Positions 1 through 6,072 of a stretch of DNA of 64,000 nt are shown one piece after another (within the stretch, counting starts at the first letter, position 1; the number at the start of each line of letters is the position of its first letter). Source of the stretch: Vreelandella zhanjiangensis DSM 21076. Lineage in GTDB: Bacteria > Pseudomonadota > Gammaproteobacteria > Pseudomonadales > Halomonadaceae. The translations under genes and the position numbers were made by a program. The stretch covers positions 1 to 64,000 of the forward strand of contig NZ_KB898652.1 of the NCBI RefSeq assembly GCF_000377665.1, given 5' to 3'. The notes under the pieces are model-generated. The model saw only the letters and a program-made list of their open reading frames with translations. It did no database searches and was not told the DNA's origin.

Positions 1-332
1 CTGACGAAGCTGGCCAATGTGGTGAAGTGGGGAACGGTATCGCAGGAAAGGGCTTTGAAAATGATGTTGGTCTCGCAGCACCATTGCATTTCACGACTGG
101 AGGTGATGCCTTTTGAGTAAGCAAACAGGATAATCTTGAGCAGGATAGCCGGATCATAGGCCAGCCGACCAGTCGCATCGTTGCGGTACTTGGGATGGAA
201 AACGGATAGGTCGAGCTTGTGCTCGATCAGGTAGTGCACGGCGTGTTCAAAAGTACCTGGCTGGAGCTGATCCTGGTAGTTGATCACCACCATGGCGTTC
301 TGATCGTAGTTATAAGCCTTGAAGCGCGGCAT
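1..332 (-). CDS. IS1182-family-like transposase, N-terminal part (runs off window)
   Basis: The ATG is at 332-330 and the open frame continues off the left edge, so about 110 N-terminal residues are visible. The protein begins MPRFKAYNYDQNAMVVIN and continues with the InsH/DUF772-type N-terminal region (around residues 50-100: HPKYRNDATGRLAYDP, then LLKIILFAYSKGITSSRE). This region precedes the DDE catalytic core in IS1182/IS5-like transposases. The catalytic residues lie outside the window. An intact frame up to the edge suggests the element may be complete. The family name comes from recalled similarity of the N-terminal motif. The neighbouring gene-cassette array ends exactly where this element begins. 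Confidence 0.75.
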   Translation of the reverse strand, partial: MPRFKAYNYDQNAMVVINYQDQLQPGTFEHAVHYLIEHKLDLSVFHPKYRNDATGRLAYDPAILLKIILFAYSKGITSSREMQWCCETNIIFKALSCDTVPHFTTLASFV

Positions 333-400
333 GCTGACCACTCCTCGTCTGTTTCCTCGATCCTACCAAAACCTGGCCATCAGCGGGGTTTTTCTACAGC
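1..400 (-). mobile_element. Partial insertion sequence (IS1182-like), cut by window edge
   Basis: The segment holds the 5' part of a transposase gene and about 70 bp of sequence upstream of its start codon. The presumed outer end lies near 395-405, where the minus strand reads GGCTGTAGAAAAACCCC directly after the attC core GCGTT. Only one end is inside the window, so the inverted repeats and target duplication cannot be compared. The exact boundary is inferred from the abrupt change from attC-like sequence to the transposase leader. Confidence 0.6.
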
Positions 401-484
401 CTCAACGCCGCTCAGCACGCGCGGCTAAATAATGAAGAAGAAGCCGCAATGCAGTAGGCTTCGCCGTGAATGGCCTGGTTAGCT
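400..484 (-). other. attC site of cassette 1
   Basis: On the minus strand the site opens with GCTAACCAGG and closes with GCGGCGTTGAGG. Between these ends are the arms GGCGAAGCCTACTGCATTGC and GCCGCGCGTGCTGAGCGGCG. The TAA stop of the cassette gene (479-481) sits in the opening core. The closing core is GTTGAGG instead of GTTAGCT, as expected if the following DNA (here the IS element) is not the original cassette partner. Confidence 0.7.
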
Positions 485-952
485 GCACACGATCTCTTTA
501 ATGGATTGGACTCTTGGGTCACTTAAAATGGGCCCTTTCAGAATCAAAATGTGGGCATTCACATGCGCACGGTATGAAGCGTATTCCCCCACAACCTCGT
601 GTGGGATCAACAACGCCTCAATGATGTTAAAACGCTCGTCATAAATCACCGCTGCGAGTACGTCAAAACCTTTCTCCGCGTACTTCCTGATCGCGCTTAG
701 CTGGCGTGAATTATTTGTAGGCGTAACACGACGACCTTTGATCTGTACGCGCGCATCATCCTTACCAACAGCGTCATAGCCCGCCTTGGAGTTTGATTGA
801 AGCTCAAGGTCCAATGCCCTTGCCACCAGCCACTCCGTATAATCACCAACTGGGTTATTATGAGTTCTAACCACCCCTCTGGCATTCAGCTCATTAGTTG
901 CAGATGCGTGTAACTGCAAAAGCTCCTTCACTGTTAATTCTTTAAGCGGCAC
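479..952 (-). CDS. Cassette 1 protein of unknown function, nuclease-like motif
   Basis: A 157-residue protein I do not recognise at family level with certainty. Residues 36-72 contain GDYTEW (Glu40), GYDAV (Asp60) and VQIKGR (Gln70-x-Lys72). This spacing is reminiscent of the PD-(D/E)XK nuclease fold (E...D...(E/Q)xK), as seen in some DUF6998-like proteins. The fold assignment is inference. A Shine-Dalgarno-like GGAGAG lies just upstream of the ATG at 952. There is no signal peptide or membrane segment. The gene fills its cassette: the start is 15-20 bp after the upstream crossover at 967-973 and the stop lies in attC1. It could be a small effector or a restriction-like protein. Confidence 0.7.
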   Translation of the reverse strand: MPLKELTVKELLQLHASATNELNARGVVRTHNNPVGDYTEWLVARALDLELQSNSKAGYDAVGKDDARVQIKGRRVTPTNNSRQLSAIRKYAEKGFDVLAAVIYDERFNIIEALLIPHEVVGEYASYRAHVNAHILILKGPILSDPRVQSIKEIVCS

Positions 953-966
953 TTGCTCTCCTGTCT

Positions 967-1050
967 AGTTAACGCTTGCAGCATGCGCGCCTACGAAATG
1001 GAGCCGAAGGCGCAATGTAGTAGGCGTCGCCGTGCCTGCACTTGTTATGT
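967..1050 (-). other. attC site of cassette 2
   Basis: On the minus strand the site opens with ACATAACAAGTGCAGG and closes with CTGCAAGCGTTAACT. The stem arms GGCGACGCCTAC and GTAGGCGCGC flank a short apical stem with a TTCG turn. The opening AACAAG and the closing CAAGCGTT match the classical R''/R' layout of attC sites. It is the most canonical site in the array. Confidence 0.75.
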
Positions 1051-1059
1051 TTGCATTCC

Positions 1060-1665
1060 CTACAGCGCTGCATCAAAGAATGACATCCAAAACTTCTTCA
1101 TTGAATCGCCGTAGCCTGAAATATCCCCAGAACTCAGCTCAACTTTATCGTCAGAAAACATTGAAAACTTTTCCGAAAACAGGTCTGGCCGAACCTCCTT
1201 CAATTTATCTAAGGAGTTTCCGGCGCCATGCTTGATGGCGTTTGCCAAGAGCCTGAGCTCCCGATTACATTTAAACCAATCGGAACTATCCGATATATCT
1301 AAACACAACTGAGATAGAACTCTTTTCTTCTCGTTTCCGTCTTCCGTATTAAATATATAGGTGCAATCCTTCTCAAAGAGATGAAATAGCCATACTGCCG
1401 AAGATTTCAAGAATTCACGCTTCATGTCAGAGTGAACGGAGTAATGCTCTACCCCTGCATGGAAAGCCCTCTCGTAGACCTCCGCCTCGTCCATGCGGTC
1501 CGGATCAAAGTTTCTACTCAACCGAGCTAGCTCTTCTTCCTCGACGTTCTTTGCCTCATTCTCTATCGCATCAAATGTTGGCAACAGCCTGCCTTCTATT
1601 GTAGCGAGGAGCGACTCTATTCTTGAGATAATTTCGATCTTATCGGACTCATAAAGATGCTTCAC
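1060..1665 (-). CDS. Cassette 2 hypothetical protein with HEPN-like motif
   Basis: A 201-residue soluble protein rich in Glu, Lys and Phe, without a recognised named domain. Around residues 135-150 it reads RELRLLANAIKHGAGN. The Arg138...Asn142-x3-His146 arrangement recalls the R-(N/D/H)-x(4-6)-H signature of HEPN-fold proteins, many of which are RNases or toxin partners. This link is inference from a short motif. The downstream segment (SLDKLKEVRPDLFSE) follows the same pattern I recall from cassette- and prophage-borne hypothetical proteins. The gene sits alone between attC3 (upstream) and attC2 (downstream) and is AT-rich compared with the chromosome. No partner antitoxin-sized frame accompanies it. 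Confidence 0.7.
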   Translation of the reverse strand: MKHLYESDKIEIISRIESLLATIEGRLLPTFDAIENEAKNVEEEELARLSRNFDPDRMDEAEVYERAFHAGVEHYSVHSDMKREFLKSSAVWLFHLFEKDCTYIFNTEDGNEKKRVLSQLCLDISDSSDWFKCNRELRLLANAIKHGAGNSLDKLKEVRPDLFSEKFSMFSDDKVELSSGDISGYGDSMKKFWMSFFDAAL

Positions 1666-1688
1666 AGGATTCCTCTATGTTGCACAGA

Positions 1689-1772
1689 ACATAACGCCGC
1701 CAACACGCGCGGCTTTGTAGGGAAGGCGAAGCCGCAACGTAAAAGCTGTCGCTGTGCTTGGCATGGTTATGT
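1689..1772 (-). other. attC site of cassette 3
   Basis: On the minus strand the site opens with ACATAACCATGCCAAGCAC and closes with GTTGGCGGCGTTATGT. The arms GCGGCTTCG and AAAGCCGC share the inner sequence seen in attC1. The stop codon of the GrpB-family gene (1767-1769) lies in the opening core. Strong resemblance to attC1 and attC2 suggests that all three were made by one integrase lineage. Confidence 0.75.
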
Positions 1773-2306
1773 TGCCCTGCTCAGAGTTCCCCGTATGAAA
1801 TCACCCTTCGCCGCAGTATAGGCCTCTCTATCCGACCTGAATTCAGCCGCCCATACCCGCTTATTGTGCTCATAATGCGCTGCTATCTCAGCATTGGTAC
1901 AGAGTTTGTCGCGGAAAGCCAACCGTTGTTGCCATTCTTCGCTACCGTAAACTACAAGGTGCAAATGGTGTGTTCGACGTCCCCCAGCCCACCGCATAAG
2001 CCAGCGTCGCCCAGTTAATGAGGCGTTGAACTCCATTGATGTCGTATATTTTGCCTGACACAACGGTTCCATCAGAGCATCAGCGCGTGACATCGCATCT
2101 ACCCCCGCCAGGATATCGATGATAGGTTTGGCTGAAAGGCCTGGCACAGCTGTGCTTCCAATATGTTCAATCGCCAAAAAGCTACCAGGAAACAGATGAA
2201 GGAGGCGGTCGCGCTCTTCTTGAAATATAAGCGGCCACCCCGTGTCATACGGAAAAATAGCCACCTCCTCATAAATTGCTCTGTTGAGTGATTCTTCTTC
2301 GTCCAC
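1767..2306 (-). CDS. GrpB family protein (nucleotidyltransferase fold)
   Basis: A 179-residue protein that matches the GrpB (UPF0157) family. After YDTGWPLIFQEERDRL it has HIGSTAVPGLSAKPIIDI at residues 48-65, where Gly50-Ser51 and Asp64 correspond to the GS...D core of the nucleotidyltransferase superfamily. A conserved basic/His segment (residues 116-122, RTHHLHL) follows. The C-terminal helix HYEHNKRVWAAEFRSDREAY is also typical. GrpB proteins are widespread, often mobile, and their biochemical function is not established in general. The gene is a single-gene cassette with its stop in attC3. The family call is confident and the role is not. Confidence 0.85.
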   Translation of the reverse strand: MDEEESLNRAIYEEVAIFPYDTGWPLIFQEERDRLLHLFPGSFLAIEHIGSTAVPGLSAKPIIDILAGVDAMSRADALMEPLCQAKYTTSMEFNASLTGRRWLMRWAGGRRTHHLHLVVYGSEEWQQRLAFRDKLCTNAEIAAHYEHNKRVWAAEFRSDREAYTAAKGDFIRGTLSRAT

Positions 2307-2325
2307 GACTCACCATTTCTTTACA

Positions 2326-2424
2326 ACATAACGCCCCTAATAACAGGCAAAATTTGGTTGGCTAAAATACGAGCGCAGCGAGATAGCCAGCCGTATTTTG
2401 TCCTTATTGATTGGCTTGTTAAGT
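2326..2424 (-). other. attC site of cassette 4 (longer type)
   Basis: On the minus strand the site opens with ACTTAACAAGCCAATC and closes with TTAGGGGCGTTATGT. The arms are TAAGGACAAAATACGGCTGG and CCAACCAAATTTTGCCTGTTA, with CTCGCTGCGCTCG near the apex. At 99 bp it is longer than, and differs in sequence from, the other three sites, so this cassette probably came from another host or integron. The gene's TAA (2419-2421) is in the opening core. Confidence 0.7.
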
Positions 2425-3057
2425 GCCTTTTGCGACTAAATCTCTTTTTTCAACCGCTTTCAAAGCTCCTTGCGGTAGCTTACCGTATAACTCTGCGACT
2501 TTTTTGGGACGTGAAATACGGTCTTCAACGATAAAATTGATCATTTCAAATAGGCTATGGGCAATTTCAGGATTATCGGTTAATTCTATCTCACCAGGGT
2601 GAACTCCATTGTTACCAATAACACGGCAGTAATCCAAAGCTTGCTGCACTTCTACTGGCAGCCCCTTTTTAACTAAAGAGCCGATATCTTCATTGATATT
2701 CTTGCCTATTTCTCCAAGCTCAGACATTAGTTTTTGTACACATAACCTTAACAAGGCAGCAGCAGCTCTTGGAGAGCGAGCAACAATGTCGCGAGCTTCA
2801 TCATATTCAGTATTACAAGACTCAGGCAAATCTAGATGAGGTGGTGGTACTGGTGCTTCTGAAGGAACTATCATGCGATCGTTATACCAAAATGACTTCT
2901 CATTACAGTGTGAACACTTGCTAAAGGAAAAGTCTGTATTGTATGCGCGACTGTAGTTACTCCACTGGAGGGTTGTCCAGCTTTGCTGTGCGAACACACC
3001 ACATAGAATACAGTGAAACTTTTCTTCCTCAAAAGTTGGAGGATAATATTTGCTCAT
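2419..3057 (-). CDS. DUF4145-type protein with zinc ribbon and HEPN-like domain
   Basis: Starting at 3057 (MSKYYPPTFEEEKFHC...) the protein has 212 residues; an upstream in-frame ATG at 3096 would add 13. The chosen start follows an AAGGAG at longer than usual spacing, so it is not certain. The N-terminal part carries two CxxC pairs (Cys16/Cys19 and Cys48/Cys51), forming a likely zinc ribbon. The C-terminal part reads SPRAAAALLRLCVQKL and, further on, VIGNNGVHPGE, the hallmark of DUF4145, a HEPN-superfamily domain often fused to restriction or defence proteins. Here it is a stand-alone form. It is the first cassette after the short site at 3095-3164 and lies downstream of the Wadjet operon in the same direction. 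Confidence 0.8.
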   Translation of the reverse strand: MSKYYPPTFEEEKFHCILCGVFAQQSWTTLQWSNYSRAYNTDFSFSKCSHCNEKSFWYNDRMIVPSEAPVPPPHLDLPESCNTEYDEARDIVARSPRAAAALLRLCVQKLMSELGEIGKNINEDIGSLVKKGLPVEVQQALDYCRVIGNNGVHPGEIELTDNPEIAHSLFEMINFIVEDRISRPKKVAELYGKLPQGALKAVEKRDLVAKGT

Positions 3058-3094
3058 AATCTTTTTGATACTCCTTGTTGCAGAACATACAGGC

Positions 3095-3164
3095 ACTTAA
3101 CAGTGATTATATGGAAGGCTGCATAACCCCAATAAACGCGACCGCACATTCATTGAGGTTATGT
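3095..3164 (-). other. Short attC-like or attI-like site at the array's upstream end
   Basis: On the minus strand it opens with ACATAACCTCAATGAATG and, after TGCGGTCG, returns with TTTATTGGGGTTATG. Arms of about 17 bp pair with few mismatches (3121-3164). The crossover GTTAAGT that starts cassette 4 follows 20-25 bp later (3095-3101). It is smaller than the other attC sites and may be a truncated attC or a remnant of the primary attachment site. Confidence 0.5.
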
Positions 3165-3350
3165 AGCCACCTCTTTTGACTCTACCCCATTGTTTCTGCT
3201 GGCAGCAAAGCAAAATTTGGCTATATATTCAAAATTCGCGTGCCTGCGCGTTTTGCCGGTTTCAATCATACTGCCGCTGGCGTACCACTCAGCAATGCGC
3301 ATGCAGTTTAAGGGCACAATACATGGGTCTCGCGATAAATAGGCACGCCA
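3165..3350. other. Non-coding gap between the cassette array and jetD
   Basis: About 186 bp with no supportable gene on either strand. I see no clear promoter of the integron Pc type and no terminator with a T-run. The absence of a terminator downstream of jetD on the minus strand means that read-through from the Wadjet operon into the cassettes is possible. Confidence 0.5.
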
Positions 3351-4220
3351 TTACACCAGCCCCACACACACCATCTGCCCGCCAAACCACTGCTGCTTAA
3401 GCCCCCGCTGATTTTCCAACAACAACGTCAGGTAGTCGCGCAATGGATGAGCGAATGGCAACGCGGCAAAGTGCTTGCGTAGCCTGCGCTGATAGGGAAA
3501 CTGCTCAGCAGGCACGTGCAGCGGCGTGGCATGTTGAGTGAGCCATTCGATGCCGGGCAATAACAAGTGAGTGGCGTTGCTATCCAGCGCTAGCGTCACG
3601 CCTTTAACATCGAAGTCACCGGCGTAGATATGCGGCCGTTGGGTTTTATGCCAGGCCTCGGCCAGTAAGGCAAAGCCGCCACCGTAGTGGCTGTCGCCAC
3701 GGTAGACGACCAGCGGGTTGATGTAGCCGCTTAGTGCTGGAAGGTCTGGCGAAAACTCATAGAAGCTGTCCAGGTTTTCGACCTGAATCATGGCGCTGAA
3801 TGCGCTCAGCTTTAGTGTTTGTACATCCACATCGCGAATAGCGCGTGGCTCAATGGCAAGCCCCGCTATTGGCTGAGGCGGAAAGCTTACGAGCACTCGT
3901 CGTGCGCGGGGGCTTTCGCGGTTGGCTTTGTCTTCTTCTACGCCCTCCTTGGCCTGGGCGCTGCTGGTCAGGCCGCTGAGTGAGCGGCCTAGCGGGGCTA
4001 TGCGGGCGCTATCTAATACATCGTTTATCTGCGCCAGCAACGTGGCGTCAAAGCGCAGCGTTTTGCCGTTAATGCGCGTGGCCAGGTCAATATCGTGCTG
4101 ATGGCACCAGGCCACCACGTCGTTTACCCATTGGCCACGGGGCTTTTCCACCGTGGGCTGGCGGAGAAGTTCTCGGGCGACGTCGTTCAGCCTATTACGC
4201 GCACGGCCTGATAGGTTCAT
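3351..4220 (-). CDS. jetD: Wadjet protein JetD / MksG, Toprim-like nuclease subunit
   Basis: A 289-residue protein. Its C-terminal half has the Toprim-type acidic motifs VENLDSFYEF (Glu148) and YAGDFDVKGV (Asp202, Asp204) of the DUF2220 domain of Wadjet JetD, the subunit that cleaves plasmid DNA trapped by the SMC motor. The N-terminal ~110 residues would be the DUF3322-like arm, shorter than the ~380-400 residues typical of full JetD, and contain a low-complexity linker (EGVEEDKANRESPRARR). The start overlaps the stop of jetA by 4 bp, indicating translational coupling. The role as the nuclease of the complex is family knowledge and the motifs are visible. The subtype is not assigned. Confidence 0.82.
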   Translation of the reverse strand: MNLSGRARNRLNDVARELLRQPTVEKPRGQWVNDVVAWCHQHDIDLATRINGKTLRFDATLLAQINDVLDSARIAPLGRSLSGLTSSAQAKEGVEEDKANRESPRARRVLVSFPPQPIAGLAIEPRAIRDVDVQTLKLSAFSAMIQVENLDSFYEFSPDLPALSGYINPLVVYRGDSHYGGGFALLAEAWHKTQRPHIYAGDFDVKGVTLALDSNATHLLLPGIEWLTQHATPLHVPAEQFPYQRRLRKHFAALPFAHPLRDYLTLLLENQRGLKQQWFGGQMVCVGLV

Positions 4221-5446
4221 ACGGCAAGCGTCAGTTCAACGTCGTGAATCAGGCGCAGGTGATTGAAGCGGCTGGCCTGGCTCTCCTGCTGTTTGAGCCT
4301 GAACGCCCGCTGGTCACTGCGCGGCAAGCCCTGGTACTCGGCAATTACCTGGAATAGCCAGATCTCATCCGGCCACTCCAGCGGGCTTTGGTGCAGGTAT
4401 TCAAGGGCGCTGACCGGCTTCGCCTGGGGCTGATCGATCACGCTTAAATAGAAGTGCTCCACATCCTGCTTGAGCGCCTGTTGGCGGGCGGCGGCCAGGC
4501 TACTTTCCTGCGCTTGGGCGGGGGCGGCGGCTTCTACCGTTTGCGTGGTGTGGCGCGGCTGGGGTAGTTGGTGCAGCAGGTCGGCGAGTACCTGACACTC
4601 CAGGTTGCGATCCAGCGCCGGGGCGGCGGCTGCGTTTAGCGGGGCGGCTTGGTTGACCAGCCCTGGTACATCGCTGCGCCGGGCGTAGTTACCGGGCACA
4701 AAGCCTGGGTGCTCGCGCATAAACGCGGCCATGCCGCTGATCAGGCGGCTGCGCGCCTGCTGTTTGCGAAAGCGCGCCATCAGTTCGATCAAGCGCCGCT
4801 GCACTTCACGCAAACCGGTGTAGTGGTGGCTTAACTGCTGCTGAAGCTGGCTGATCAACAGTTTACGCAGGCTGCCGTCGCTGCCTACCAGCTCTATCAA
4901 CTCGTCAAAGTTAATTAGCGCCAGGCCGTCCAGAAGCCTTGCGATCTGTTTCTGGGCGCGGTCGTTTTCGCGGATTTTATCGTTGAGCTGGCTGACGAAA
5001 CCAAAATCGCTATTCAGCCGCTGCCATAAGCTGTCGATGGCATCGGCAAAGCGCCCGTTCAGGTCGTCGACTTCCTGGCGCAGGCGCATTAGCTGTTGCT
5101 CCAGCCGCCAGTGCTCGCCACGGCTGCGCGCCTCGCGGTAGCTGTGTACCAGCGCGCGAATCAGCTCCAGGGTTTCCGCTACGTCGGCATTCACATGGCG
5201 GCGGGTTTCATCGGCAAGCATTTCGGCGATCAGCTCGCGTACCTTTGGGGCAAGCTTCACGCCGCTCTGCTCATCCGGGCGCCACAAAATGCGCGCTGCC
5301 AACATCTTGCGCAGCGCGCTATCGCTGAGTGATTCCAGCGGCACTTCATCGCGGGTGTAGGCCTGCATCAGCGTTTCAGAATGCTTGCCCAGTAGCGCCA
5401 GGCGCTCAGCGCCTGTTTTGAGCAGGCGACTCTCCAACTCGCTCAC
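4217..5446 (-). CDS. jetA: Wadjet protein JetA / MksF, kleisin-like subunit
   Basis: A 409-residue, largely helical protein (DUF3375-like in size and composition) that occupies the kleisin position of an MksB-type condensin. It has a Gln/Arg/Leu-rich N-terminal half (for example LQQQLSHHYTGLREVQRRL around residues 205-225) and an Ala/Pro/Gln-rich linker near residues 290-320 before a C-terminal globular part. In Wadjet, JetA bridges the JetC heads and binds JetB. The start at 5446 overlaps the end of jetB by 4 bp and the stop overlaps jetD by 4 bp. Assignment rests mainly on operon position beside clear JetC and JetD proteins, because the sequence itself has no short catalytic motif. Confidence 0.75.
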   Translation of the reverse strand: MSELESRLLKTGAERLALLGKHSETLMQAYTRDEVPLESLSDSALRKMLAARILWRPDEQSGVKLAPKVRELIAEMLADETRRHVNADVAETLELIRALVHSYREARSRGEHWRLEQQLMRLRQEVDDLNGRFADAIDSLWQRLNSDFGFVSQLNDKIRENDRAQKQIARLLDGLALINFDELIELVGSDGSLRKLLISQLQQQLSHHYTGLREVQRRLIELMARFRKQQARSRLISGMAAFMREHPGFVPGNYARRSDVPGLVNQAAPLNAAAAPALDRNLECQVLADLLHQLPQPRHTTQTVEAAAPAQAQESSLAAARQQALKQDVEHFYLSVIDQPQAKPVSALEYLHQSPLEWPDEIWLFQVIAEYQGLPRSDQRAFRLKQQESQASRFNHLRLIHDVELTLAV

Positions 5447-6072
5447 AACAGGGCCTCCTGTGTGCCTTCTTCTCCTTCGGCATCAATCGGCAGGTTCTCT
5501 TCATCGCGAATAAAGCGCACCAGATCCACCAGGTAATCGATCTTGCCGGTGATCACAAATACCTGGCGCTCGGAATGCGGCTGAAGCAGGTAGCCGTGCT
5601 CTTTCAGGCGCTTGAAGACCTGCTTTACCTGGGCATCCAGCTGGTCGCTTTGCGAGCCAAAAAAGCTGTCGGTGGCCAGGCGTTCCAGACGCTCGCGCAA
5701 GCTTTGATTGTCTTCACACTTGGCGCTGAATTCGGCTGGCTTGAGCACATCGCCGGGGGCGGCCAGGGTATCGCGGCCCAGCGCCTCTTGAACTAGCTGC
5801 AGCCACTCCAGCAGCGGCAGCAGGCTGTTGAGCGTTTCGCCTAGCTGGCGGGAGAGCTGATCCCGAGCGCTGTCATTGAGCTGTCGCCAGGCCAGAAAAT
5901 ACACGCTGCCCTCTTCATTGCTGGCCAGGCGGCGGTTAAGCGGCCGCAGGTAGGTATCGATCTCCTCGCGAGTCTCTTCGTTGCTCAAGTGGCGATAGCC
6001 GCTTTCATCGCTGACCGGGCAGATAAACTCCCCGGCGAGTAACCGCTCAAGCAGTGGGCCATGTTCGATCAT
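5443..6072 (-). CDS. jetB: Wadjet protein JetB / MksE, winged-helix subunit
   Basis: A 209-residue protein of the DUF4194/MksE type. It is a small KITE-like winged-helix protein that binds the kleisin in MksBEF and Wadjet complexes. Supporting details are its size, the motif NEEGSVYFLAWRQL (residues ~52-65), DSFFGSQSDQLDAQVKQVF in the middle, and a winged-helix-like end, HGYLLQPHSERQVFVITGKI. The C-terminus is acidic. It overlaps jetC upstream and jetA downstream by 4 bp each. Identification combines position and general resemblance. No enzymatic activity is expected. Confidence 0.75.
   Translation of the reverse strand: MIEHGPLLERLLAGEFICPVSDESGYRHLSNEETREEIDTYLRPLNRRLASNEEGSVYFLAWRQLNDSARDQLSRQLGETLNSLLPLLEWLQLVQEALGRDTLAAPGDVLKPAEFSAKCEDNQSLRERLERLATDSFFGSQSDQLDAQVKQVFKRLKEHGYLLQPHSERQVFVITGKIDYLVDLVRFIRDEENLPIDAEGEEGTQEALL

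Larger units (their letters stand above)
400..3164 (-). mobile_element. Integron-type gene-cassette array without an integrase (CALIN-like), four cassettes
   Basis: Four single-gene cassettes lie head to tail on the minus strand, each followed by an attC-like imperfect palindrome. The sites are at 400-484, 967-1050, 1689-1772 and 2326-2424, with a shorter one at 3095-3164. For each cassette, the first bases after the upstream crossover (GTTAAGT, GTTATGT, GTTATGT, GTTAACT) are complementary to the RYYYAAC-like start of that cassette's own attC (ACTTAAC, ACATAAC, ACATAAC, AGCTAAC). The first three match perfectly and the last with one mismatch. This is expected only if each unit once existed as a closed circle. 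The stop codons of three of the four genes fall inside the attC. Base composition is visibly more AT-rich than the flanking DNA. No integrase gene or clear attI is present in the window. Confidence 0.8.

Noticed and set aside
1060..3057. Toxin-antitoxin pairs within the cassettes
   Set aside because: Each cassette has a single gene and no small partner frame with a ribosome site.
400..3164. Complete mobile integron
   Set aside because: No integrase gene, attI or resistance cassettes are visible; only the attC-bounded cassettes can be supported.
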